Below the pieces are notes generated by a model, which ran no database searches, was not told where the DNA came from, and was given only the letters and a program-made list of their open reading frames with translations. The translations under genes and the position numbers were made by a program. Of a stretch of 64,000 nt of DNA, positions 1 to 9,102 are shown one piece after another (the first letter of the stretch is position 1; every line of letters starts with the position of its first letter). This DNA comes from Paracoccus sp. MBLB3053 (lineage in GTDB: Bacteria; Pseudomonadota; Alphaproteobacteria; Rhodobacterales; Rhodobacteraceae). The stretch lies in the NCBI RefSeq assembly GCF_031822435.1, contig NZ_JAVQLW010000003.1, forward strand, positions 62,001 through 126,000, in the 5' to 3' direction.

Positions 1-707
1 TCCCGCACGGGTATTGGTCAGGACGGTGGCGCCCCATCTTCGGGCCCGAACACGTCGTTTCCTTCGGACAGGTATTCGAGCTCATAGCGCACGTTCATCG
101 GATGGGGGCGCCAGCCGAAGAACACGATGTCATTGCCGGACCCGATCGCACGTTGCACTTGGGCAAGCATACCTTGCTCGCTGGATTCGACGAGTTCGAA
201 ACCGCCAAGACCGAACATGTCCTCATCGATCATCTTGAGGATGGTTCCGTTCGCGCCACTGCCGGCCTCGATGCCGTAGATCTTGCCTCCAAGCTGGTCC
301 TTGAACTTGGCGATGTCGGCATAGGTCTTGAGGCCGGCTTCGTAGCTTTTCGCCGGGACGGCGTAGCCGATCAGGGCCCCTTCGAGATTGGTCGCGACGA
401 CCTCGATCTCGCCGGCATCGACGAGCGGCTTCTGGGTCGCCTCCTGCAGCGGCATCCAGTTGCCAAGGAAGATGTCCGTGTCACCCTTTTTCAGCGATTC
501 GAACGTCACGGCGACGGATAGGATCTGGATTTCCGGCTTGTAACCCAGCGCCTCGAGCAGAATGGCACTTGTCGCGGTCGTCGCCGAGATATCGGTCCAG
601 CCGACATCCGAAAATGTCGGCGCCTGGCACGCGGCCGGTTCTGCCGCGTGGGCCTGTGACATCATGGCAAATGCAGTCAGCATGCCGGTGGCGATCTTGA
701 TTTTCAT
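1..707 (-). pseudogene. Choline/glycine betaine ABC transporter substrate-binding protein, frameshifted near its end and cut by the window edge
   Basis: Periplasmic binding protein of the ProX/ChoX (OpuAC) family, which delivers choline or betaine to an ABC importer. The start at 707 follows an AGGAGG ribosome site and a signal peptide of about 21 residues ending in AHA. The family-typical stretch FFGWRPHPMN lies near residue 200. The reading frame stops at 18-20 after only 229 residues, whereas the family is about 300 long. The expected continuation (GGATVLTNTRAG) is encoded in another frame immediately downstream, so one base appears to be missing in the run of four C at 32-35. This is either a true frameshift or a homopolymer sequencing error. 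The end of the gene lies outside the window. Confidence 0.8.
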
Positions 708-829
708 CCTTGCGTCCTCCTGTGTCGGCGTTCTTTCAAGAAGGATAACCGAGGAGTGCCAGCCGGATTGTCACAAAGCGCAGCAAATTTTGCAATTTGC
801 GAATCAGCGCCAAAATCCATGGCACCGAG

Positions 830-1285
830 CTAGACTGGAAGTCCGGCATCGGCCTTGGGTTGGTCCATGACGATCTGGCTTTGAACGCGGGCCACCGCAG
901 GATGCGGCAGCAGACGGTGATGAATAAGCGTGTTCAGCGCCGGCAGATCGGCGCACCAGACACGAAGCAGGTAGTCCGCCTCTCCGGTCAGGGTCCAGCA
1001 ACTGACGACTTCGGGCAGGGTGGCCACGAGGCGGGCGAAGTTCTGGGCGTTGTCTTCACTGTGCGCCGCCATCTGGACCTGGACAAAAGCCTGCACCGTC
1101 AAGCCGAGTTTTCCGGGATCGAGACGCGCACCATAACCCAGGATGATCCCTTCTTCCTCGAGCCGGGCGCGTCTTCGCGCAGCCTGGGATGGTGACAGGT
1201 TCAGGACTTCGCCAAGTTCCTGCGCGGTGATGTTCGCCCGGCGCTGGAGGGTGGCAAGCAAGCGGGAATCGGTGGGATCATACAT
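830..1285 (-). CDS. Lrp/AsnC family transcriptional regulator
   Basis: 151-residue protein with the usual Lrp layout: an N-terminal helix-turn-helix (residues 5-50, recognition helix around LSPSQAARRRARLEEEG) and a C-terminal RAM ligand-sensing domain containing the family signature around TLPEVVSCWTLTGEADYLL. It is divergent from the 4-hydroxyphenylpyruvate dioxygenase gene, with 133 bases between the two starts. Control of that gene in response to an amino acid such as tyrosine or phenylalanine is a reasonable inference. The start at 1285 has no convincing ribosome-binding site. The frameshifted choline-binding gene lies 122 bases downstream on the same strand. Confidence 0.85.
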   Translation of the reverse strand: MYDPTDSRLLATLQRRANITAQELGEVLNLSPSQAARRRARLEEEGIILGYGARLDPGKLGLTVQAFVQVQMAAHSEDNAQNFARLVATLPEVVSCWTLTGEADYLLRVWCADLPALNTLIHHRLLPHPAVARVQSQIVMDQPKADAGLPV

Positions 1286-1418
1286 GCGGGTTTTTTGCGA
1301 TAAACCTGTGATTTAGGCGAATATGACGCATGGAAAGACGGCTTGGAACCAAAAATTGCGCGCATCCGGCATGGATCAGGTGCGATCCTCTGTCCAAGCA
1401 CCTTTGTGGGAGGAACAA

Positions 1419-2516
1419 ATGGGCCCTTTTCCGCACGACGCACCCCGCGCCACGATATCCGAACAGAACCCGGCGGGAACGGATGGTTTCGAATTCGTGG
1501 AATTCGCTCATCCGCAACCGGACGAATTGCGCATGCTGTTCATCCGCATGGGCTATACACTCACGGCCAGACACCTGACGAAAGCCATCGAGCTTTGGCA
1601 ACAGGGCGACATCACCTATGTTTTGAATGACGAGCCGGGCAGCCATGCCAGAGATTTCGTCGAACGGCACGGACCCTGCGCTCCCTCGATGGCCTGGCGT
1701 GTCGCAGACGCGCGGCACGCGTTCGAACATGCCGTGAAGAACGGCGCCAAGCCCTATGAAGGTTCGGGGAAGACCCTCGAGTGGCCAGCGATTATCGGCA
1801 TCGGTGGTTCCCTGATCTACTTCACCGATCGCTATGGCGGCGATGCCAATCCCTATGCCGACGAATTCAGGTTCATCACGGCGCCCAAGCCGGCGGGCGT
1901 CGGGTTTCACTATCTCGACCACCTGACCCATAACGTCCACCGGGGCAACATGGACAAGTGGTTCGACTTTTACGGCAAGATCTTCCAGTTCCGCCAGATC
2001 CGGTTCTTCGATATCGAAGGAAAGTATACCGGTCTTTTCAGCCGTGCATTGACCAGCCCCTGTGGCCGTATTCGCATCCCGATCAACGAGGATCGGGGCG
2101 AGACAGGTCAGATCGTCGAATATCTGCGCCGCTACAACGGCGAGGGCATCCAGCACATCGCTGTCGGCTCCGAGGACATCTATGCCTCGACCGACGCGAT
2201 TGCCGCGCGCGGGCTGAAATTCATGCCAAAGCCGCCAATGTCCTATTACGAGATGTCGCATGACCGGGTGAAGGGGCATGAAGAGCCGATCGATCGCATG
2301 GCCGAGCATGGCATCCTGATCGACGGCGAAGGCGTGGTCGATGGCGGTGAGACGCGCATCCTGTTGCAGATCTTCTCGAAAACGGTAATCGGCCCGATTT
2401 TCTTCGAATTCATCCAACGCAAGGGCGATGACGGCTTTGGTGAGGGGAATTTCCGTGCCTTGTTCGAAAGCATCGAGCAGGATCAGATCGAGCGCGGGGT
2501 CCTGCAGGCGTCGTAA
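1419..2516 (+). CDS. hppD: 4-hydroxyphenylpyruvate dioxygenase
   Basis: Non-haem iron enzyme converting 4-hydroxyphenylpyruvate to homogentisate, the second step of tyrosine catabolism. I chose the ATG at 1419 because GGGAGGAA sits 5-6 bases before it; the frame is open back to 1323 but without a site. The 365-residue product matches bacterial HPPD length. The three iron ligands can be placed: His in LDHLTHNV, His in EGIQHIAVGS and Glu in IFFEFIQR, the last followed by the family signature GEGNFRALFESIE. The gene runs convergently into fahA and the two reading frames overlap by 34 bases. It does not share a transcript with hmgA-fahA, so it probably depends on its own promoter next to the Lrp gene. 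Confidence 0.96.
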   Translation: MGPFPHDAPRATISEQNPAGTDGFEFVEFAHPQPDELRMLFIRMGYTLTARHLTKAIELWQQGDITYVLNDEPGSHARDFVERHGPCAPSMAWRVADARHAFEHAVKNGAKPYEGSGKTLEWPAIIGIGGSLIYFTDRYGGDANPYADEFRFITAPKPAGVGFHYLDHLTHNVHRGNMDKWFDFYGKIFQFRQIRFFDIEGKYTGLFSRALTSPCGRIRIPINEDRGETGQIVEYLRRYNGEGIQHIAVGSEDIYASTDAIAARGLKFMPKPPMSYYEMSHDRVKGHEEPIDRMAEHGILIDGEGVVDGGETRILLQIFSKTVIGPIFFEFIQRKGDDGFGEGNFRALFESIEQDQIERGVLQAS

Positions 2517-3784
2517 ACGCCGTCCTCTCGCGCATAGGGATCGGTGAGCGCGGCCAGCAACCGGCCGCTGCAGTCGCCGAAACCGATTGCATAGCCATCA
2601 CCCTGCGCCCGACCGCGCAGGGTGATCTGGTCACCGTCTTCGAGAAAGCTTCGCGAACCGCCCGAGATCATCACGCGTTCAGTACCCCCCCAGCTTAGCT
2701 CGAGCATGCTGCCACGGCTGGCTTTGTCCGGCCCGGAAATCGTGCCCGACCCGAGGAGATCGCCGGTCGACATTGCACAACCGGATAGGGTGTGATGAGC
2801 CAGTTGCTGGCCCGCCGAATAGTAAAGCTGCGAGGCGTTCGTTCGGCAGATCACGGTTTCCGTCCCGCCCTGCGGGGTAAGGCCAACCTCAAGAGCGATA
2901 TCGTAGTTCATCGCCCGCGGCTCGGCCAGATAGGGCAGCAGCGCAGCCTGACGGGTCGGCGTTTCGACCCGGAAAGGCTCCAATGCGGCTCGCGTGACGA
3001 TCCATGGTGAAATCGTTGTGGCCGTGGCCTTCGATTGAAACGGGCCAAGGGGCTGGTATTCCCAGGCCTGAATGTCGCGCGCCGACCAATCGTTGAGCAG
3101 CACATAGCCGAAGATCATTGCATCGGCTTCTTCGACGGTGACAGGTCGACCGGGCTGCGACGGCATTCCGACGACGGCGCCCAGTTCAAGCTCGAAATCA
3201 AAACGTGTCGAGGGCGAAAATTGGGGCGTTATCTCGTTCGGATGCTTCACTTGCCCCCAGGGGCGACGCAGCTCTGTCCCGGACACCACCACGGAAGAAG
3301 CTCTGCCATTATAGCCGATCGGCATGTGCAGCCAGTTCGGCGGAAGGGCATTTTCGGCCCCCCTGAACATGGTACCCACATTCTCGGCGTGGCATCGAGC
3401 GGCGTAGAAATCGGTGTATTCAGCGATTCTGAATGGCAGGTGCAGTTGCGCGACGTTCATCGAAACGAGGTGCGGGGCCACTTCCCTTGCTTCGGCCGAA
3501 CCTTCCGCAAGCAACTCGATCAATCGCCCACGCATCCGCGACCAGGTACTGGGCCCGGCTGCCATCAAGGCGTTCCAGAAGGGCTTGTCAAACAGCGGCT
3601 CGGCCGAAATGTGCAGGAGGCCCGCCCGCTCCAATTTCGCCATGTCGACGATCATATCGCCGATCGCAACGCCGCATCGCGGGGCTTCGCCAAGGCAAGA
3701 AAATACGCCGCAGGGCAGATTGTTCAGGGGAAACGAGCTTTCCGCATCATTCGCCCCCGGTACCCAGGACCTGATCAAAGCCAT
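2483..3784 (-). CDS. fahA: Fumarylacetoacetase
   Basis: Last enzyme of homogentisate breakdown, hydrolysing fumarylacetoacetate to fumarate and acetoacetate. The start at 3784 (MALIRSW) is preceded by AAGGTGA; the frame is open upstream to 4069 but that part overlaps hmgA and is not family-like. The product has 433 residues, the usual size. The C-terminal FAH fold shows FDFELELGAVVG, carrying the metal-binding Glu-x-Glu, and NDWSARDIQAWEYQPLGPF with the conserved Asp and Gln/Tyr residues. It lies 62 bases downstream of hmgA on the same strand and is probably co-transcribed. Its 3' end overlaps the end of hppD on the other strand. Confidence 0.96.
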   Translation of the reverse strand: MALIRSWVPGANDAESSFPLNNLPCGVFSCLGEAPRCGVAIGDMIVDMAKLERAGLLHISAEPLFDKPFWNALMAAGPSTWSRMRGRLIELLAEGSAEAREVAPHLVSMNVAQLHLPFRIAEYTDFYAARCHAENVGTMFRGAENALPPNWLHMPIGYNGRASSVVVSGTELRRPWGQVKHPNEITPQFSPSTRFDFELELGAVVGMPSQPGRPVTVEEADAMIFGYVLLNDWSARDIQAWEYQPLGPFQSKATATTISPWIVTRAALEPFRVETPTRQAALLPYLAEPRAMNYDIALEVGLTPQGGTETVICRTNASQLYYSAGQQLAHHTLSGCAMSTGDLLGSGTISGPDKASRGSMLELSWGGTERVMISGGSRSFLEDGDQITLRGRAQGDGYAIGFGDCSGRLLAALTDPYAREDGVYDACRTPRSI

Positions 3785-3846
3785 GTTTTGCTTGTCACCT
3801 TGATTCAAGAATATGTTGATGCAGCGGTGTGAACCCCATCCGCTGC

Positions 3847-5208
3847 CTATTTTGGATCGGGTGTGCCGTCGAATTTCTTTTCGAGGCTTCCCCAGCAGTC
3901 GATGTAATCTTCTTGCAGGTGACCGGATTGCGCCGCGAACGGCGTCAGGTGTTGGGCGAAGCGGGTTTCGAACATGAACGACATGGTCTGATCGAGTTTT
4001 TCCGGTCTCAACTCGGCATTCGATGCCGCCTCGAAGGCGTTTCGATCCGGGCCGTGAGGCAGCATGCAATTGTGCAGGCTCATGCCGCCCGGCGCGAAGC
4101 CCTTGGGCTTGGCGTCATAGACCCCGTAGATGTTCCCCATCAATTCGGACATGACGTTCTTGTGGTACCAAGGCGGACGGAAGGTCTGCTCGGCCACCAA
4201 CCAGCGTTCCCGGAACAGGACGAAGTCGATATTCGCCGTGCCCTCGACCCCCGAAGGCGCGGTCAGGACGGTGAAGATCGAAGGATCGGGATGATCGAAC
4301 AGGATCGCGCCAACCGGGCAATAATTGCGCAGGTCGTATTTGCAGGGCGCATAATTCCCATGCCAGGCGACAACATCCAACGGCGAATGGCCGATCCTTG
4401 TCCGATGGAACTGACCGCACCACTTCACGGTCACAGTCGAAGATGTCTCGCGATCCTCGAATGCGGCAACCGGTGTCTTGAAGTCGCGCCTGTTCGCCAT
4501 GCAGTTTGCGCCTATCGGCCCCCGCCCAGGCAACGCGAATTTCTGGCCGTAGTTTTCGCAGACGAATCCTCGCGCGGGACCTTCGAGCAGTTCAACGCGA
4601 TAGACGAGGCCACGGGGGATCACGGCAATTTCCTTGGGCTCGATATCAATGATCCCGAGTTCGGTGCAGAAGCGCAGCCGCCCCTCTTGCGGGACGACCA
4701 GGAGCTCGCTGTCGGCGGAATAGAAATAGGCGTCCTGCATCGAATGGGTCACAAGGAAGATATGGCTTGCCATGCCGGTCTGGGTGTTGACGTCCCCAGC
4801 CGTGGTCATGGTTCGCATCCCGGTAATCCAATCCAGCGGTTCGTCCGGCACCTTGATCGGGTCCCAGCGATATTGACCGAGGCTGACGATATCGGGGTCA
4901 ATGCACGGCGCCGTTTTCCATAAGGGCATATCGAGCCGCTCAAAGCGATGGGTGTGGCGAACGCTCGGCCTGATCCGGTAGCACCATGTCCGCTCATTCT
5001 GGTGGCTGGGCGCCGTGAAAGCTGTACCCGAAAGCTGTTCGCCATATAGCCCGTAAGTGCATTTCTGCGGTGAGTTCATGCCCTGTGGCAAAGCGCCGGG
5101 CAGAGCCTCGGTTTCGAAATCGTTGCCGAAGCCCGGCATGTATCCTTCATGCGGCCCATGGGTCGTCACGGCGCGGATCATGCCCTTGGGAAGATCAATA
5201 CTTGTCAT
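3847..5208 (-). CDS. hmgA: Homogentisate 1,2-dioxygenase
   Basis: Ring-cleaving iron dioxygenase converting homogentisate to maleylacetoacetate. The ATG at 5208 follows GGAGGGGG. The 453-residue length and sequence fit the family throughout: [19 protein letters not shown] at the N-terminus, and the iron-binding region with [14 protein letters not shown] (His and Glu ligands) and [13 protein letters not shown] (His ligand). It is the first gene of hmgA-fahA and is divergent from a MarR regulator 94 bases away. No maleylacetoacetate isomerase gene is seen in the window, so that step must be encoded elsewhere or be replaced by glutathione-dependent chemistry. Confidence 0.97.
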   Translation of the reverse strand: MTSIDLPKGMIRAVTTHGPHEGYMPGFGNDFETEALPGALPQGMNSPQKCTYGLYGEQLSGTAFTAPSHQNERTWCYRIRPSVRHTHRFERLDMPLWKTAPCIDPDIVSLGQYRWDPIKVPDEPLDWITGMRTMTTAGDVNTQTGMASHIFLVTHSMQDAYFYSADSELLVVPQEGRLRFCTELGIIDIEPKEIAVIPRGLVYRVELLEGPARGFVCENYGQKFALPGRGPIGANCMANRRDFKTPVAAFEDRETSSTVTVKWCGQFHRTRIGHSPLDVVAWHGNYAPCKYDLRNYCPVGAILFDHPDPSIFTVLTAPSGVEGTANIDFVLFRERWLVAEQTFRPPWYHKNVMSELMGNIYGVYDAKPKGFAPGGMSLHNCMLPHGPDRNAFEAASNAELRPEKLDQTMSFMFETRFAQHLTPFAAQSGHLQEDYIDCWGSLEKKFDGTPDPK

Positions 5209-5244
5209 CTGGGCCCCCTCCGAATCCTTCGTCTTCCATGGTCA

Positions 5245-5256
5245 TTGCATTTGCAA
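5245..5256. promoter_or_regulatory. Candidate MarR-type operator between hmgA and the MarR gene
   Basis: A perfect 12-base inverted repeat, TTGCA-TT-TGCAA, lies in the 94-base divergent region between hmgA and the MarR regulator. Its position near both starts fits an operator for autoregulation and control of hmgA-fahA. The assignment is inferred from position and symmetry only. Confidence 0.4.
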
Positions 5257-5302
5257 CGAAGTCAAGCTTCACTGGCCTGAACTCTCCCGGATGCGAGGCG
5301 CC

Positions 5303-5731
5303 ATGACCGGTTTTGTCCTGAACGATTTCCTGCCCTATCGGCTTGCGGTTGCCGCTTCGCGTGTCAGTCGCGCCTTCGAAAGGCGCTATATGGCCGAGGC
5401 CGGGATAACCGTGCCGGAATGGCGTGTTCTTGCCCATCTATCGCAGGAAGGGGCGGTGTCCGTCCGCGAGATCGAATTGCGGGCCGACATGGAAAAATCC
5501 AAGGTCAGCCGCGCGGCATCGCGGCTTCAGCGTCAGGGGCTGATCGAAAAGCTCGAAAATCCCGGAGACCGTCGGCTGGTCTCCCTTTCCCTGACGCCGA
5601 AGGGCCTGATAATGGTTGAGCGTCTCATCCCGCTGGCCATGGAATTCCAGTCGGAACTGCAGGCCGTGCTGGGGGACAGGCTGCTATGCTTCGATAAGGG
5701 GCTCGCCACGATTTGCAATGGCAAGTTCTGA
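5303..5731 (+). CDS. MarR family transcriptional regulator
   Basis: 142-residue winged-helix regulator. The ATG at 5303 is preceded by GAGG; an ATG at 5291 and a longer open frame upstream lack a ribosome site. The MarR fold is clear: helix VPEWRVLAHLSQEG, recognition helix around MEKSKVSRAASRLQRQGLI and the wing PGDRRLVSLSLTPKG containing the conserved D-R-R. It is divergent from hmgA-fahA, so a role as repressor of homogentisate breakdown, released by a pathway intermediate, is the natural inference. It ends 3 bases from the convergent E2 gene. Confidence 0.88.
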   Translation: MTGFVLNDFLPYRLAVAASRVSRAFERRYMAEAGITVPEWRVLAHLSQEGAVSVREIELRADMEKSKVSRAASRLQRQGLIEKLENPGDRRLVSLSLTPKGLIMVERLIPLAMEFQSELQAVLGDRLLCFDKGLATICNGKF

Positions 5732-5734
5732 CGC

Positions 5735-6907
5735 TCAGCTTGCCGACCACCCTTCCAGCGCCCCGACAAATGCTGTGAGCCAGAGGTTGGTCTGATGACC
5801 GTCGAGCACACGATGATCTATGGTCAGGCTGACATAGGCCATCGGGCGGATCTGGATCGTGTCGGTCCCGTCGACTTCGCGCACGACGACCCGCTTTTCC
5901 AGCTTGCCGATCCCGAGGATTGCCGATTGAGGCTGATTTATGATGATCGGCGCCGCAAGCAGCGACCCGGAAACGCCGTGATTCGAGATCGTGAATGTTC
6001 CGTCGCGCATGTCTTCAGGTGCCAATCTGCCTTCGCGAGCGCGGGTCGTCATGTCCTGCAGACGGGTTGCGACGCCACGCAGCGACAGTTCCTGCACATT
6101 GCGGATCACCGGAACGACCAGCCCCTTGTCGCCGAGCGCCGTGCCAATTCCAATATTGGTATCCTCGAAGATCTCCAGCCGGTCCTCGTGCCATCGGCTG
6201 TTCACACCGGGAACGGCCTGCATCGCCCGCGCGGCCGCGAGAACGATGTAGGCGGTATAGGATAGCGCGATTCCATCCCTCTCGAACGAGGGCTTGTGAC
6301 GCCTGCGATGGGTGATGATGGCGCTGAAATCAGCTTCGAAAACGGCAGTCACCTGCGGCGCTTCGCGGACCGATTTCAGCATGTTGCGCGCAATGGCGAG
6401 CCTCATCTGGTCATGCGGGACGGAACGGCTGGGGGAACCTTTTGGCTTCGGCGTCGCGGCTGGCGCGGGGGGAGCGGGCCGCTTTGTCAAGCCTTGGGCG
6501 GCATCATCCGCGTTGGCCCGATCCACGTCGGCACGGGTCAGGCGGCCGTCGCGGCCCGTTCCCTTGATCGTGGCCGGGTTCAATCCGCTTTCAGCGAGCG
6601 CCTTCCGAACGGCTGGAGAGTGCCAATGTGACATGTCGGGCGCGGCAGTTGCCGGATTGCCAGACGGCAAGTTCTCCGCCAGCTCGATCCGGCCCAGGAT
6701 CATGCCCGGACGGGCCTGCGATCCCGTGTCGATGATGATTTCGGCCAGCCTTCCGGCGACCGGAGAGGGAACTTCGACCGACACCTTGTCGGTTTCAAGT
6801 TCGACCAGCGGATCGTTGATTTCGACCATATCGCCAATGGCGCGAAGCCAGTTCGAGACGACGGCCTCGGTGCCTTCCTGCTCAAGTGGAACCAAAATGT
6901 CCGTCAT
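5735..6907 (-). CDS. 2-oxoacid dehydrogenase E2: dihydrolipoamide acyltransferase
   Basis: Core subunit of a 2-oxoacid dehydrogenase complex, transferring the acyl group from lipoate to CoA. The start at 6907 lies one base after the E1 stop codon. Domains in order: lipoyl domain (residues 1-80) with the lipoylated Lys41 in ELETDKVSVEV; a proline/alanine-rich linker; the E3/E1-binding domain around residues 105-140 (SPAVRKALAESGLNPATIKG); and the acyltransferase domain with the catalytic His-x3-Asp-Gly motif in TIDHRVLDGH near the C-terminus. At 390 residues it has a single lipoyl domain. The substrate cannot be read from sequence; branched-chain 2-oxoacids are suggested by the adjacent Lrp regulator. 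There is no E3 gene in the window. Confidence 0.9.
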   Translation of the reverse strand: MTDILVPLEQEGTEAVVSNWLRAIGDMVEINDPLVELETDKVSVEVPSPVAGRLAEIIIDTGSQARPGMILGRIELAENLPSGNPATAAPDMSHWHSPAVRKALAESGLNPATIKGTGRDGRLTRADVDRANADDAAQGLTKRPAPPAPAATPKPKGSPSRSVPHDQMRLAIARNMLKSVREAPQVTAVFEADFSAIITHRRRHKPSFERDGIALSYTAYIVLAAARAMQAVPGVNSRWHEDRLEIFEDTNIGIGTALGDKGLVVPVIRNVQELSLRGVATRLQDMTTRAREGRLAPEDMRDGTFTISNHGVSGSLLAAPIIINQPQSAILGIGKLEKRVVVREVDGTDTIQIRPMAYVSLTIDHRVLDGHQTNLWLTAFVGALEGWSAS

Positions 6908-6908
6908 G

Positions 6909-8987
6909 TCAGAACCCCAGCACGTCTTCGAGTTTCGCACGGATCGCCGCGACCGAGGGCACGGCCCATTCCAGCAGCGCAGGGTTATGCGGGCTGGGGA
7001 TGTCGGGCATCGTCAGGCGTTCCACCGGGGCATCGAGCGTCGTGAAGCCTTCAGAGGCGACGACGGCGGCGATCTCTGCCCCAAAGCCAGCAGTCTGCAG
7101 GTCCTCGTGAACGATCAGGCAGCGATGGGTCTTGGCGACCGAGGCCAGTACGGTTTCGCGATCCCAGGGCATGAGCGTGCGCAGGTCGATCACATCGATC
7201 GAAAGTCCCTTCGCTGCGGATTCACAGCGATCGACCATGCCGCCCCATGTGACGATGGTTGCGTCCTTGCCCTCGGAGACCAGTTTTGCCTTGCCGAAGG
7301 GCAGCGCGAAATCGTCGCCGGGCCAGGGCCGGCGCGCCCAGGAATGGTCGAGCATCGCGCGGTGTTCGAGAAAGATCACCGGGTCATTGCCGCGCAAGGC
7401 CGTGCGCAGCAGCCCCACAGCATCCTCGGCATTCGAAGGTGAGGCAACCATCCAGCCCGGGCTGTGGACAAAGGCCACCTCGTTGGTCTGGCTATGCCAT
7501 GGGTCTCCGCATTTGAAGAAGCCGACCGGCATCCGCACCACCATCGGCGCGGCGAAGCGGTTGTTGGTGCGCCAGCGCATCGACCCGCAATCATTCAACT
7601 GCTCGGTCGCGGGTTCGGCATATTTGCGGAACTGGATTTCGGGGACCGGCAAGAGACCCGCCAGTGCCATCCCGACGGCGCGGCCAATGATGCCTTCCTC
7701 GGAAAGCGAGGTGTCGAAGACACGTTCGGCGCCGAATTTTTCCTGCAGGCCCAGGGTCACGGCATGGACCCCGCCCTTGGCGCCGACATCCTCGCCGAAG
7801 ACCACCATGTGCGGGTTCGAGGCCAGTTCCTGATCCAGAACCCGGCGGATCGCGGTCACCATATTGATGCGCTGCCCCTCAGGGCGGGGCATGTCGGTCA
7901 CAGCAGGGGGCTGCCAGCCGTGATTGCGCAAGCCGCCGACCTGCTGCATCTCTCCATCGTAGAAGACATGCTTCATCACCGAACCGGGCTTTGCGACCGG
8001 GCGAAGCTGGGCGGCGGCGCATGCGGTTTCGACACGGGCTGACGCAGCTTCCACCTCGGCATCCCATTCCTGGCCGGACATTCGCGCGGGAACGAGATAG
8101 GATTTCAGCTTGTGCCACGGATCTCGCGCCCATTCGGCCTTGACGACATTCTCACCCTTATAGGTCTGGGTGTCCTGGAAGCTGTGCCCCTGAAGCCGCG
8201 GGACGGTCAGTCGCAACATGACGGGCGCATGTTCCTCGCGGACATGGGCCACGGCCTCGGCAATCAGCCGGGAGGCTTCGCCGGGATCGGTTCCGTCCCC
8301 CGACAGAATGCGCAAGCCCTGCCAGGATGCGAGATTCGCCGCGATATTACCGCCCGGTGTCTGGAAGCTCGAAGGAACCGAAATGCCGAAGCCGTTGTCC
8401 TCGACATAGAAAAGCATCGGCAACTTCTGCGTGGTCGCGATGGTCAGCGCCGACCAGAAGCCGTTTGACGCCACCGAACCGTCGCCTCCGAGCACGACCG
8501 CGATCGACCGGGCATGTTCAGCCGATCCCAACACCTTGGCGTAAAAATCGAGCGCCTGCGCCCAACCGGCCGTAGGGGTGTACTGGGCGCCAACTCCGCC
8601 GCACATCGGCAAGGCCGTCGCGCCGCCCGGATTTGGATAATTGAAGACCACGCCGATATCTCGCCCGTCGGAATAGCCCCCCGCGCGCCCCATCGCGGAA
8701 CCCAGCGCATCTTCGGGGTCAACACCCAGGGCAAGCAAAAGCGGTCGTGAACGATAATAGCCGCAGACCGCGTCATGAGGCCCGTCGAGTTGCAGCCCCA
8801 GCAGGATTTGAGCCATGTCGTGACCGCGCGCCGAAAACTGGTAGAGCACCTTCTTCTCAGGCACGAGCCGGCTTTCCTCCATCTCGTCCAGGGCCCTGCT
8901 CATGGCCAGATGACGCAGAAGCTTTCTCCAATCGACCGCCGTGTCGGGCGCGTTGCGCAACGCGGCAATCGTTCCTGTTCTCGCCAT
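6909..8987 (-). CDS. 2-oxoacid dehydrogenase E1, fused alpha and beta subunits
   Basis: Thiamine-diphosphate-dependent decarboxylase/dehydrogenase. The two normally separate subunits are in one 692-residue chain. The alpha half (residues about 1-340) carries the ThDP motif, GGDGSVASNGFW through VEDNGFGISVP. The beta half (about 360-692) shows INMVTAIRRVLDQELASNP, VVFGEDVGAKGG and VIFLEHRAMLDHSW, like the beta subunits of branched-chain and pyruvate dehydrogenases. The start at 8987 follows GGGGAGG. It forms an operon with the E2 gene and is divergent from an Lrp regulator, an arrangement that recalls bkd operons with BkdR. Branched-chain 2-oxoacids are therefore the favoured, unproven substrates. 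Confidence 0.9.
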   Translation of the reverse strand: MARTGTIAALRNAPDTAVDWRKLLRHLAMSRALDEMEESRLVPEKKVLYQFSARGHDMAQILLGLQLDGPHDAVCGYYRSRPLLLALGVDPEDALGSAMGRAGGYSDGRDIGVVFNYPNPGGATALPMCGGVGAQYTPTAGWAQALDFYAKVLGSAEHARSIAVVLGGDGSVASNGFWSALTIATTQKLPMLFYVEDNGFGISVPSSFQTPGGNIAANLASWQGLRILSGDGTDPGEASRLIAEAVAHVREEHAPVMLRLTVPRLQGHSFQDTQTYKGENVVKAEWARDPWHKLKSYLVPARMSGQEWDAEVEAASARVETACAAAQLRPVAKPGSVMKHVFYDGEMQQVGGLRNHGWQPPAVTDMPRPEGQRINMVTAIRRVLDQELASNPHMVVFGEDVGAKGGVHAVTLGLQEKFGAERVFDTSLSEEGIIGRAVGMALAGLLPVPEIQFRKYAEPATEQLNDCGSMRWRTNNRFAAPMVVRMPVGFFKCGDPWHSQTNEVAFVHSPGWMVASPSNAEDAVGLLRTALRGNDPVIFLEHRAMLDHSWARRPWPGDDFALPFGKAKLVSEGKDATIVTWGGMVDRCESAAKGLSIDVIDLRTLMPWDRETVLASVAKTHRCLIVHEDLQTAGFGAEIAAVVASEGFTTLDAPVERLTMPDIPSPHNPALLEWAVPSVAAIRAKLEDVLGF

Positions 8988-9102
8988 GGTGAAGCCTCCC
9001 CTGCTTTGGGAAGTATTGTGATCCGAATTTCGCGAATATCTCTTTCAATCGTGTCGGTGTGCGCGCCAAATGATAAACACGCGTTTCATATTGTGGGGAA
9101 TT

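Noticed and set aside
3829..4923. Open + strand frame of 364 codons opposite hmgA
   Set aside because: It is antisense to a clear, full-length homogentisate dioxygenase and has no family-like sequence; such frames are common at this GC content.
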